From: VMCP01 sp964408945
GTDB lineage: Bacteria; Bacteroidota; Bacteroidia; NS11-12g; UBA955
Length of the DNA stretch: 64,000 bases
Direction: 5' to 3'
NCBI GenBank assembly: GCA_964408945.1
Contig: CAYPBJ010000009.1
Span: forward strand, 1-64,000
The notes under the pieces were generated by a model. The model searched no databases. It saw nothing but the letters and a program-made list of their open reading frames with translations, and was not told where the DNA came from. Below, piece after piece: positions 53,889 through 61,430 of this stretch; position 1 is the stretch's first letter, and the number at the start of each line of letters is the position of its first letter. Position numbers and translations under genes: made by a program.

Positions 53889-54443
53889 ATGTCACGCGTA
53901 GGAAAAGCCCCCATCACTCTGCCAAGTGGAGTTGATGTTAACTTTACCCCAGGTATGGTGAAGGTTAAAGGGCCAAAAGGAGAACTGTCTCAGGAAATCG
54001 CAGCAAAATTTGAAATTGTTGTTGCCGATGGAGTGATGACTGTAAATCGCCCAAGCGACAGCAAGCAGGATAAGAGCCTTCATGGCTTGTATCGTTCCTT
54101 ACTTAATAACATGGTTAAAGGAGTAAGTGAAGGTCATACTGTAACGCAAGAGTTGGTGGGTGTAGGTTACAAAGTTTCAAACCAAGGTAATTTGGTAGAG
54201 TTTGTAGTGGGTTACTCACACAAAATTTTGTTGCAAGTACCTTCAGAAATTACAGTTACTACTTTAACTGAAAAAGGTAAGAACCCAAGTATAACGATGG
54301 TTTGTACAGACAAACAGTTGCTGGGTCAAGTTGCCGCAAAAATTCGTTCATTCCGTAAGCCTGAGCCATACAAAGGAAAAGGTATCAAGTTTAGCGGTGA
54401 AGTGTTACGTAAAAAAGCTGGTAAATCAGCATCTAAAAAGTAA
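53889..54443 (+). CDS. rplF: 50S ribosomal protein L6
   Basis: L6 lies at the factor-binding side of the 50S subunit. The 184-residue protein starts MSRVGKAPITLPSGV and has the C-terminal motif RKPEPYKGKGIKFSGEVLRK. Length is normal. Confidence 0.98.
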   Translation: MSRVGKAPITLPSGVDVNFTPGMVKVKGPKGELSQEIAAKFEIVVADGVMTVNRPSDSKQDKSLHGLYRSLLNNMVKGVSEGHTVTQELVGVGYKVSNQGNLVEFVVGYSHKILLQVPSEITVTTLTEKGKNPSITMVCTDKQLLGQVAAKIRSFRKPEPYKGKGIKFSGEVLRKKAGKSASKK

Positions 54444-54452
54444 GGAAAATTC

Positions 54453-54809
54453 ATGGCTAAGACTAAAGTTTCAAGAAGAAATAAGATTCGCGCTCGCATA
54501 CGCGGCGTAGTTTCTGGAACTGCGCTACGCCCTCGTTTGAGCGTTTACCGCAGTAATAAAGATATCTATGCACAATTAATTGATGACTCAAATGGAGTTA
54601 CTCTTTTTTCTGCATCATCTCGTGCAAAAGATATTAATGAACTTAACGATACCAAAGTGGTGAAAGCTGGATTAGTAGGTAAGAAAATTGCTGAATTGGC
54701 ACTAACAGCTGGTATTGATAAAGTAGTTTTTGATCGTGGTGGATATTTATATCACGGTCGTGTGAAAAGTTTGGCCGACGGAGCTCGCGAAGGAGGTCTT
54801 CAATTCTAA
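54453..54809 (+). CDS. rplR: 50S ribosomal protein L18
   Basis: L18 binds 5S rRNA with L5. The 118-residue protein has RPRLSVYRSNKDIYAQLIDD and the end FDRGGYLYHGRVKSLADGAR, a standard L18 signature. Confidence 0.98.
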   Translation: MAKTKVSRRNKIRARIRGVVSGTALRPRLSVYRSNKDIYAQLIDDSNGVTLFSASSRAKDINELNDTKVVKAGLVGKKIAELALTAGIDKVVFDRGGYLYHGRVKSLADGAREGGLQF

Positions 54810-54820
54810 TAATAAAGAAA

Positions 54821-55342
54821 ATGTCAAGTTTAAGAAATACTCAACGCATTCGTCCCGGTGATATCACCTTGACCGAAAAAGTAGTATCTATTAACCGTGT
54901 TGCTAAAGTAACTAAAGGTGGACGTACGTTCAGTTTTACAGCTTTGGTGGTTGTGGGAGATGGAAACGGTATTGTAGGACATGGTTTAGGTAAATCTGGT
55001 GAGGTTATAGACGCTATCAATAAAGGTATTGAAGACGCTAAAAAGAACCTGATCAAAGTTCCTGTAATCAATGGTACAGTACCTCACGAACAAATTGGAA
55101 AATTTGGTGGAGGAAAGGTTTTGTTAAAGCCAGCTTCTCATGGTACAGGTGTAATTGCGGGTGGTGCTATGCGTGCCGTTCTTGAGAGTGCCGGTGTAAC
55201 AGACGTTTTGGCTAAATCAAAAGGTTCTTCTAATCCACATAACGTTGTTAAAGCAACTTTTGATGCCTTAACAACAATGAGAGATCCTTTTAGCATTGCT
55301 AAATTGAGAGGTATAAGTTTAAAGCAAGTGTTTAATGGTTAA
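54821..55342 (+). CDS. rpsE: 30S ribosomal protein S5
   Basis: S5 helps maintain decoding accuracy and mRNA unwinding. The 173-residue protein has the N-terminal RNA-binding region VAKVTKGGRTFSFTALVVVG and GGGKVLLKPASHGTGVIAGG. Its end overlaps the longest possible rpmD frame, but not the preferred rpmD start. Confidence 0.98.
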   Translation: MSSLRNTQRIRPGDITLTEKVVSINRVAKVTKGGRTFSFTALVVVGDGNGIVGHGLGKSGEVIDAINKGIEDAKKNLIKVPVINGTVPHEQIGKFGGGKVLLKPASHGTGVIAGGAMRAVLESAGVTDVLAKSKGSSNPHNVVKATFDALTTMRDPFSIAKLRGISLKQVFNG

Positions 55343-55346
55343 AATT

Positions 55347-55526
55347 ATGGGAAAAGTTAAAATCACTCAGGTTAAAAGTGGTATCGGATACCCTAAGAAT
55401 CAAAAAGCAACACTTAAAGCTTTAGGTTTGCGTAAAATGAATGCTTCTAGAGAGTTGGAGTTAAATCCTCAGCTTGAAGGAATGATTCGTACTGTTCAAC
55501 ATTTATTAAAAATTGAAAACGCGTAA
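55347..55526 (+). CDS. rpmD: 50S ribosomal protein L30
   Basis: L30 is a small 50S protein. From the ATG at 55347 it has 59 residues (start MGKVKITQVKSGIGYP), the normal size. A start four codons earlier (55335) would overlap rpsE. The motif TLKALGLRKMNASRELELN is diagnostic. The stop overlaps the rplO start (TAATG). Confidence 0.95.
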   Translation: MGKVKITQVKSGIGYPKNQKATLKALGLRKMNASRELELNPQLEGMIRTVQHLLKIENA

Positions 55527-55978
55527 TGAATTTACATACGTTAAAACCCGCTGAAGGTTCAACCAAAAATCGTAAGAGAATTGGTCGTGGCCAAGGTTCA
55601 GGTAGAGGTGGAACATCAACAAAAGGTCACAAAGGAGCTCAGTCTCGTACCGGTTACTCACGTAAAATTGGTTTCGAGGGTGGTCAAATGCCATTGCAAC
55701 GTCGTATTCCTAAAGGTGGTTTTAAAAACATCAACCGTATGGAGTATGCTGCTATCAATTTGGATGTGTTGCAAGCTCTCGCTGATGAGTTGAAAGTAAA
55801 CAAGATTGATCGTGAAGTTTTAATCAGTAAACATCTTATTTCTAAGAGTGATTTGTTTAAAGTATTAGGACGCGGCGAAATCAAAGCTGGTTTGGAAGTT
55901 CATGCACATAAATTTAGTGATTCAGCTAAATCAGCAATTGAAACAGCTGGTGGATCTGTTCACGTAATTAACAGATAA
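55526..55978 (+). CDS. rplO: 50S ribosomal protein L15
   Basis: L15 is a late 50S assembly protein. The 150-residue protein shows the glycine-rich N-terminal tail GRGQGSGRGGTSTKGHKGAQ and FEGGQMPLQRRIPKGGFKN. It overlaps rpmD by one base and lies 2 nt before secY. Confidence 0.98.
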   Translation: MNLHTLKPAEGSTKNRKRIGRGQGSGRGGTSTKGHKGAQSRTGYSRKIGFEGGQMPLQRRIPKGGFKNINRMEYAAINLDVLQALADELKVNKIDREVLISKHLISKSDLFKVLGRGEIKAGLEVHAHKFSDSAKSAIETAGGSVHVINR

Positions 55979-55980
55979 AC

Positions 55981-57348
55981 ATGAAAAAATTCCTCGACAC
56001 CTTCAAACATATTTGGGCCATTGAGGAGCTACGTAAGCGTATAGTATATACGCTTATGTTGCTTGTAATCTACCGACTAGGTTCTTACATTATTCTTCCA
56101 GGTATCGATGCTGAAATGCTCGAAGGACTTAGAGGACAAACCAAGAACAATATACTTGGCCTGATTAATACTTTTGCTGGTGGAGCATTTGCGCGTGGAG
56201 CAATTTTTGCTCTGGGTATTATGCCTTACATTTCAGCTTCTATCTTTATGCAGTTGGTATCTATTGCCATACCTAGTTTTCAAAGGTTGCAGAAAGAAGG
56301 AGAAGAGGGTAGAAGAAAAATCAACCAGTATACCCGTATTTTAACTATAGTATTTACCGCAGTTCAGGCTTATGCATATTTGAATAACATAATTGGTACC
56401 CCGGGTAATGCTCGTGCCTTATTATTCAACTACGGTGATATCATGTCAAAAGGAATGTTCTTATTCACGAACGTAATATTATTAACTGCCGGTACCATGT
56501 TTACTATGTGGATGGGAGAGAGGATCACTGATCGTGGATTGGGCAACGGTATTAGTTTGATTATCATGGTTGGTATTATTGCGCGAATGCCTTCGGCTAT
56601 CGTGAGTGAGTTTTTATTCCGTTTAACTAAAGGTGGTCCGATTTTGTTCTTAGTGGAGTTAGTTATTTGGTTTATGGTTGTTCTGTTGGTAATTTTACTT
56701 ACACAAGGAACACGTAAAATCAGTGTTAACTACGCCAAAAGAGTAATTGGTAATCGTCAATATGGTGGGGCACGTCAATATTTGCCAATTAAGATTTTGG
56801 CTGCTGGTGTTATGCCCATCATTTTTGCTCAAGCATTGTTGTTTTTACCCGCGACCATTGGCAGTTTCTACACAGAAACTACTGCTCCTGATTGGTTGAT
56901 GAGTTTAATGAACCCTAATGGATTTTGGCACAATGCTTTTCTTGTGTTTTTAATCGTGGTTTTCACCTATTTCTACACTGCGATTATTTTTAATCCTGTT
57001 CAAATGGCTGAGGACATGAAGAGAAACAACGGATTTATTCCTGGAATAAAACCAGGTAAGCATACTGCTAATTTCATAGATGGAGTAATTTCTCGTATAA
57101 CTCTTCCTGGAGCAATAGCGATTAGTATCGTTGCAGTGTTACCAGTATTTGCTGTTCAGGCCAATGTAAATCAAGAGTTTAGTCAGTTTTTTGGAGGCAC
57201 TAGTTTATTGATTTTGGTTGGTGTTGTTTTAGACACATTGCAACAAATAGATAGCTATTTACTCATGAGAAAGTATGACGGATTAATGAGTGGAGGCGGC
57301 AGAATGAAGGGTAGAATGACTAACGGATATAATCAAGTTGATTTTTAA
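55981..57348 (+). CDS. secY: Sec translocon channel subunit SecY
   Basis: SecY forms the protein-conducting channel of the inner membrane with SecE and SecG. The 455-residue protein has ten predicted membrane helices. Conserved motifs are MPYISASIFMQL, ITDRGLGNGISLIIMVGII and the cytoplasmic loop NPVQMAEDMKRNNGFIPGIK. All T9SS substrates must first cross the inner membrane through this channel. Its 3' end contains the -33 element of the infA promoter. The adk and map genes that follow secY in many bacteria are absent here. Confidence 0.98.
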   Translation: MKKFLDTFKHIWAIEELRKRIVYTLMLLVIYRLGSYIILPGIDAEMLEGLRGQTKNNILGLINTFAGGAFARGAIFALGIMPYISASIFMQLVSIAIPSFQRLQKEGEEGRRKINQYTRILTIVFTAVQAYAYLNNIIGTPGNARALLFNYGDIMSKGMFLFTNVILLTAGTMFTMWMGERITDRGLGNGISLIIMVGIIARMPSAIVSEFLFRLTKGGPILFLVELVIWFMVVLLVILLTQGTRKISVNYAKRVIGNRQYGGARQYLPIKILAAGVMPIIFAQALLFLPATIGSFYTETTAPDWLMSLMNPNGFWHNAFLVFLIVVFTYFYTAIIFNPVQMAEDMKRNNGFIPGIKPGKHTANFIDGVISRITLPGAIAISIVAVLPVFAVQANVNQEFSQFFGGTSLLILVGVVLDTLQQIDSYLLMRKYDGLMSGGGRMKGRMTNGYNQVDF

Positions 57349-57368
57349 TAAAAAAAGTACTATTTTTG
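57338..57368 (+). promoter_or_regulatory. internal promoter before infA
   Basis: TTG at 57338-57340, a 20-nt spacer and TATTTTTG at 57361-57368 give a near-ideal -33/-7 promoter. It ends 13 nt before the infA ATG. It probably allows the infA-to-rplQ segment to be expressed separately. Confidence 0.75.
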
Positions 57369-57381
57369 CAACCCTTTTGAT

Positions 57382-57600
57382 ATGTCGAAGCAAGACGCAA
57401 TAAAACAAGATGGTGTAATCTCTGAGGCTTTGTCAAATGCAATGTTCCGAGTGAAATTGCAAAATGGCCATGAGATTATCGCTACCATTTCTGGTAAGAT
57501 GCGTATGCATTACATCAGGATCCTTCCAGGTGATAGAGTACAAGTGGAGATGTCTCCATACGATTTAACAAGGGGTAGAATTACATTGAGATATAAGTAA
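57382..57600 (+). CDS. infA: translation initiation factor IF-1
   Basis: IF-1 binds the A site of the 30S subunit during initiation. The 72-residue OB-fold protein has GVISEALSNAMFRVKLQNGH and the end MSPYDLTRGRITLRYK, both standard. It follows a strong promoter of its own and precedes rpmJ by 8 nt. Confidence 0.98.
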   Translation: MSKQDAIKQDGVISEALSNAMFRVKLQNGHEIIATISGKMRMHYIRILPGDRVQVEMSPYDLTRGRITLRYK

Positions 57601-57608
57601 ACGTTGAT

Positions 57609-57725
57609 ATGAAAGTAAGAACTTCAGTAAAGAAACGCAGTGAAGACTGCAAATTGGTACGCCGTAAGGGAAAGGTGTATGTAATCAACAAAAAGAACCC
57701 TAAATACAAACAAAGACAAGGATAA
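57609..57725 (+). CDS. rpmJ: 50S ribosomal protein L36, zinc-independent form
   Basis: L36 is the smallest 50S protein. The minus-free plus-strand frame encodes 38 residues, starting MKVRTSVKKRSEDCKLVRRK and ending KYKQRQG. Of the four zinc ligands of the classic form (Cys11, Cys14, Cys27, His33) only Cys14 remains. The others are Ser11, Asn27 and Tyr33, so it cannot hold zinc in the usual way. It lies between infA and rpsM, the normal place. Confidence 0.97.
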   Translation: MKVRTSVKKRSEDCKLVRRKGKVYVINKKNPKYKQRQG

Positions 57726-57732
57726 AAACAAA

Positions 57733-58110
57733 ATGGCTAGGATAGCAGGTATTGATATTCCAAAGAATAAGCGAGGCGTAATAGGCTTGACTTATATCTA
57801 TGGTATTGGTCGCAGCACAGCTGCTCAGATTCTGGATAACGCTGGGATCTCTCACGAGAAAAAAGTGAGCGAGTGGAATGATGACGAGTTGGGAGCAATT
57901 CGTGGTTTCATTACTGAAAACCTAAAAACAGAGGGCGAGCTGCGTTCTGAGGTTCAGTTGAACATTAAGCGTTTGATGGACATTGGTTGTTACCGTGGGC
58001 AAAGACACCGTAAAGGTTTGCCTGTACGTGGACAAAAGACTCGTACCAATGCTCGTACTCGTAAGGGTAAGAAGAAAACTGTTGCAGGTAAGAAGAAAGC
58101 GACTAAATAA
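57733..58110 (+). CDS. rpsM: 30S ribosomal protein S13
   Basis: S13 contacts P-site tRNA and the 50S subunit. The 125-residue protein starts MARIAGIDIPKNKRGVIGLT and has YRGQRHRKGLPVRGQKTRTN. The tail is lysine-rich (KGKKKTVAGKKKATK). It lies 7 nt after rpmJ. Confidence 0.98.
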   Translation: MARIAGIDIPKNKRGVIGLTYIYGIGRSTAAQILDNAGISHEKKVSEWNDDELGAIRGFITENLKTEGELRSEVQLNIKRLMDIGCYRGQRHRKGLPVRGQKTRTNARTRKGKKKTVAGKKKATK

Positions 58111-58128
58111 TAAAGTGCACGTATAAAA

Positions 58129-58515
58129 ATGGCTAATACAAAGAAAGTAACCAAGAAAAAGGTAAAAGTTGATCCACACGGACAAGTACATATCCGTGCT
58201 ACTTTTAACAACATTATCATATCTGTTACCAATACCGAAGGTCAAGTTATTTCATGGTCTTCAGCTGGTAAGATGGGTTTCCGTGGTTCAAAGAAGAACA
58301 CTCCATACGCTGCTCAAGTAGCAGTACTAGATTGTGCTAAAGTAGCATTTGATGCTGGTTTGCGTAAAGTGGATGTTTTTGTAAAAGGACCAGGAAGCGG
58401 ACGTGATAGCGCCATTCGTAATCTTCAAACAGTTGGTTTGGAAGTAAATACGATTATGGATATCACTCCAATGCCACACAATGGTTGTCGTCCTCCTAAG
58501 CGTAGAAGAGTTTAA
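58129..58515 (+). CDS. rpsK: 30S ribosomal protein S11
   Basis: S11 lies on the 30S platform near the mRNA exit. The 128-residue protein contains FNNIIISVTNTEGQVISWSS and the end DITPMPHNGCRPPKRRRV, a strict S11 signature. Confidence 0.98.
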   Translation: MANTKKVTKKKVKVDPHGQVHIRATFNNIIISVTNTEGQVISWSSAGKMGFRGSKKNTPYAAQVAVLDCAKVAFDAGLRKVDVFVKGPGSGRDSAIRNLQTVGLEVNTIMDITPMPHNGCRPPKRRRV

Positions 58516-58537
58516 TAATTTGAAAAAGTAAAAATTC

Positions 58538-59143
58538 ATGGCAAGATATACAGGTCCTAAGTCCAAAGTTTCAAGAAGATTCCGTGAGGCCATCTTCGGA
58601 AAAGATAAGGCATTAGAAAGAAAGAATTACGGTCCAGGTCAGCACGGGAACTCCCGTCGTCGTCCCAAGCAATCAGAGTATGCAATTCAGTTAGCTGAAA
58701 AGCAGAAGGCTAAATTTATCTATGGTGTTCTTGAAAAGCAGTTTAGAAATACTTTCAATAAAGCAGCTGCTAAAAAAGGAATTACTGGTGAGAATTTGCT
58801 ACGTTTCTTGGAAGCGCGTTTAGATAATACCGTTTACCGCATGGGTATTGCTCCTACTCGTAGAAGTGCTCGTCAGATGGTCTCTCATTGTCACATCACT
58901 GTGAATGGTGAGGTTGTCAACATTCCTAGTTACCATATGCGTCCTGGTGATACTGTTTCTGTTAGAGAGCGTTCACGTTCTTTGGAGATCGTTTCAGCAG
59001 CCACTACGTCAAATCGTTCACGTTTTAACTGGATCGAGTGGAACGGAAGTACCATGGAAGGTAAATTCATCACTTATCCTGAGCGTTCAGAAATTCCTGA
59101 AAATATTAAGGAGCAACTGATCGTCGAATTGTATAGTAAATAA
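58538..59143 (+). CDS. rpsD: 30S ribosomal protein S4
   Basis: S4 nucleates 30S assembly and in E. coli represses the alpha operon. The 201-residue protein starts MARYTGPKSKVSRRFREAIF and has the S4 RNA-binding domain FLEARLDNTVYRMGIAPTRR. It lacks the N-terminal zinc-binding cysteine cluster. Confidence 0.98.
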   Translation: MARYTGPKSKVSRRFREAIFGKDKALERKNYGPGQHGNSRRRPKQSEYAIQLAEKQKAKFIYGVLEKQFRNTFNKAAAKKGITGENLLRFLEARLDNTVYRMGIAPTRRSARQMVSHCHITVNGEVVNIPSYHMRPGDTVSVRERSRSLEIVSAATTSNRSRFNWIEWNGSTMEGKFITYPERSEIPENIKEQLIVELYSK

Positions 59144-59161
59144 TAATTAAAATTCAAAAAC

Positions 59162-60154
59162 ATGGGTGTTATACCATTTCAAAAACCAAATAAGGTGGTA
59201 ATGACCAAATCCAACGAATTCCATGGGGTATTCGAGTTTTTCCCTTTGGAAAAAGGATATGGTGTTACTATCGGTAACGCAATGCGCAGAGTATTGCTTT
59301 CTTCTTTGGAAGGATATGCAATCTCAGCAGTTAAAATTCAAGGCGTTGACCATGAGTTCAGCACGATAAAAGGCGTAGTTGAAGATGTGGTGGAAATCGT
59401 GTTGAATTTGAAACAAGTTCGCTTTAAAGCAAACGGTGCGAGCAACGAACAAGACAAATTGTTCATCTCAATCAAAGGAAAAGATCAATTCTTGGCTGGT
59501 GACATAGGTCGCTACACCAATGATTTCATCATCTTGAATCCTGAATTGGTAATCTGTAATATGGATCCTACCGTGAATTTGGATTTGGAATTGGTTATTT
59601 CTAAAGGAAGAGGTTATGTTCCTGCAGATGAGAATAAACAGAAAGATGCACCTATTGGTCAAATTTCTGTTGATTCAATCTTTACTCCAATTAAAAACGT
59701 TCGCTATTCAGTTGAAGACTATCGTGTTGAACAGAAAACGGATTTTGATAAATTGGTTTTAGAAGTTACTTCTGATGGCAGCGTGCATCCAGAAGAAGCT
59801 TTGAAAGAAGCTGCAAAGATTTTGATTGAGCACTTTGTTCTCTTTAGCGATGAGAATATCATGCCTGAGACAAGAGTTTCTAAAGTGGTAGAAGAAGTTG
59901 ATGAATCATTCCTTCAAATGAGAAAGATTTTGAAAACTCCTTTAGCTGATTTAGATCTTTCAGTTCGTGCATACAACTGCTTGAAAGCTGCCGAAATTAA
60001 ATCTTTGGGCGAATTGGTAAATTACCATATCGATGACCTTCTTAAGTTTAGAAACTTTGGTAAAAAGTCTTTATCTGAATTGGAAGAGTTTGTTCGCGAT
60101 CGCGGATTGCACTTTGGTATGGATGTATCTAAATACAACTTAAACGACGATTAA
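59162..60154 (+). CDS. rpoA: RNA polymerase alpha subunit
   Basis: The alpha dimer starts RNA polymerase assembly and binds upstream DNA and activators. The 330-residue protein has the N-terminal domain motif LEKGYGVTIGNAMRRVLLSS. The C-terminal domain carries the helix-hairpin-helix FRNFGKKSLSELEEFVRDRG. Length is normal, and both domains are intact. Confidence 0.98.
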   Translation: MGVIPFQKPNKVVMTKSNEFHGVFEFFPLEKGYGVTIGNAMRRVLLSSLEGYAISAVKIQGVDHEFSTIKGVVEDVVEIVLNLKQVRFKANGASNEQDKLFISIKGKDQFLAGDIGRYTNDFIILNPELVICNMDPTVNLDLELVISKGRGYVPADENKQKDAPIGQISVDSIFTPIKNVRYSVEDYRVEQKTDFDKLVLEVTSDGSVHPEEALKEAAKILIEHFVLFSDENIMPETRVSKVVEEVDESFLQMRKILKTPLADLDLSVRAYNCLKAAEIKSLGELVNYHIDDLLKFRNFGKKSLSELEEFVRDRGLHFGMDVSKYNLNDD

Positions 60155-60162
60155 TATACACA

Positions 60163-60726
60163 ATGAGACACGGTAAGAAAGTAAATCACTTAGGAAGAAC
60201 GTCTTCACATCGTAAAGCGATGTTGGCTAATATGGCTTCTTCTTTGATTAAACATAAAAGAATCATCACAACAGTTGCAAAGGCAAAATCATTGCGTATA
60301 TACGTTGAGCCTTTAATTACCCGTAGTAAGGAAGCTTCTACTCATAACATGAGAACGGTTTTTGCTTACTTGGGAGATAAAGTTGCTGTCACTGAACTTT
60401 TCACTGTAGTAGGTGAAAAGGTTGCGAACCGTCCAGGTGGATACACTCGTATCCTTAAGACTGGCAATCGTGCAGGTGATAACGCTGAAATGGCTATGAT
60501 TGAGTTGGTGGATTTCAATGAGTTCTTCGATGGATTCAAACAAGATAAAAAGAAATCTAACACTCGTCGTTCACGTCGTGCAGGTTCTAGTGCTCCGAAA
60601 GCTTCTGCGCCTGCTGCACCAACAGCCGAAATAGTAGAAGCAGAAGTTATTGAAGAAACTCCAGTAATTGAGGAAACTCCAATTGCTGACGAGTCTACCG
60701 AAAATAGCGAAGAGTCAAAAGATTAA
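60163..60726 (+). CDS. rplQ: 50S ribosomal protein L17 with acidic Ala/Pro/Glu-rich extension
   Basis: L17 sits near the tunnel exit. The 187-residue protein starts MRHGKKVNHLGRTSSHRKAM and has the core motif TRSKEASTHNMRTVFAYLGD. After about residue 128 it has a ~60-residue tail. The tail is basic and serine-rich at first, then Ala/Pro-rich, then strongly acidic with repeated EETPxIEETP-like pieces. E. coli L17 (127 residues) lacks this tail. It is the last gene of the superoperon and is followed by a strong terminator. Confidence 0.96.
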   Translation: MRHGKKVNHLGRTSSHRKAMLANMASSLIKHKRIITTVAKAKSLRIYVEPLITRSKEASTHNMRTVFAYLGDKVAVTELFTVVGEKVANRPGGYTRILKTGNRAGDNAEMAMIELVDFNEFFDGFKQDKKKSNTRRSRRAGSSAPKASAPAAPTAEIVEAEVIEETPVIEETPIADESTENSEESKD

Positions 60727-60745
60727 TTTACTCCATTTAATATTG

Positions 60746-60773
60746 AAAGGGCGCCAAATGGTGCCCTTTTTTT
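60746..60773 (+). terminator. intrinsic terminator of the ribosomal superoperon
   Basis: A 10-bp stem (AAAGGGCGCC at 60746-60755 with GGTGCCCTTT at 60760-60769, one G-U pair) closes an AAAT loop and is followed by a T-run. It lies 20 nt after the rplQ stop. Confidence 0.92.
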
Positions 60774-60815
60774 GTTAGATTATCTAACATTTTTTTTTCA
60801 ACTGTTTCAAATCTT

Positions 60816-60823
60816 TATCTTTG
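60816..60823 (+). promoter_or_regulatory. -7 promoter box (TATCTTTG) next to a TTG start
   Basis: This TAnnTTTG box ends 7 nt before the presumed TTG start at 60831, predicting a very short or absent leader. Confidence 0.5.
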
Positions 60824-60830
60824 TTTATTC

Positions 60831-61364
60831 TTGAAAATATCTAAAGCTATATCCGTTTTTCTAATAATTTTATGGGTTGTACCCTCCGGATTAGGTTTTA
60901 TAATGTTGAAGGTTCAAAAACGAATTATAAGGAACTCAGTAAAGGAATTGATTTATAATGGCTTACCTGATGCTGAATTAGTACGAATAGTAGTAAACCC
61001 AAATAATTCAGATGATTTATTATGGTATCATCAAGATGAATTCGAGTTTCAAGGTAGTATGTATGATGTGATTTCTAAGGATTCATTGAAGGATTCCATT
61101 ATTTATATGTGTTTTTTGGATGAAAAAGAATCAAAAGTTAATATTACCATAGATAAACTATCTAAGAATATTTGGAGTCATTCTCCCTTGTCCAATGATT
61201 TTGAAACTAAACTGGTAGACTTTATTCAAAAGGTCTTTCCACCTCAACATATTATTGAAATTCCAACTGGTGTTTTAGTTGCTCAAGATTTGTATTCGGA
61301 TACTATACCTAGTCTATCTGAAGGGATAAAAGTTATATTTCTGCCACCTCCGGAAAATAGTTAG
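60831..61364 (+). CDS. small membrane-anchored protein of unknown function
   Basis: I cannot name this 177-residue protein. It has one N-terminal hydrophobic segment (about residues 6-26, VFLIILWVVPSGLGFIML) followed by KVQKRIIRNSVKE, so it is probably anchored in the inner membrane with the rest outside the cytoplasm. The middle contains DEFEFQGSMYDVISKDS and a mixed helix-strand pattern. The frame starts with TTG at 60831, just after a -7 box. The first ATG (60903) would remove the membrane segment and is less likely. It lies 66 nt ahead of a TonB-dependent receptor, and similar small proteins may be associated with such receptors, though this is from memory and unverified. Confidence 0.7.
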   Translation: MKISKAISVFLIILWVVPSGLGFIMLKVQKRIIRNSVKELIYNGLPDAELVRIVVNPNNSDDLLWYHQDEFEFQGSMYDVISKDSLKDSIIYMCFLDEKESKVNITIDKLSKNIWSHSPLSNDFETKLVDFIQKVFPPQHIIEIPTGVLVAQDLYSDTIPSLSEGIKVIFLPPPENS

Positions 61365-61430
61365 TAGTCTTCGGTTTAAGGGTGTACTTTATTTCAGCCT
61401 TTTTTAATTGTATTTACTAACTAATTTTTA

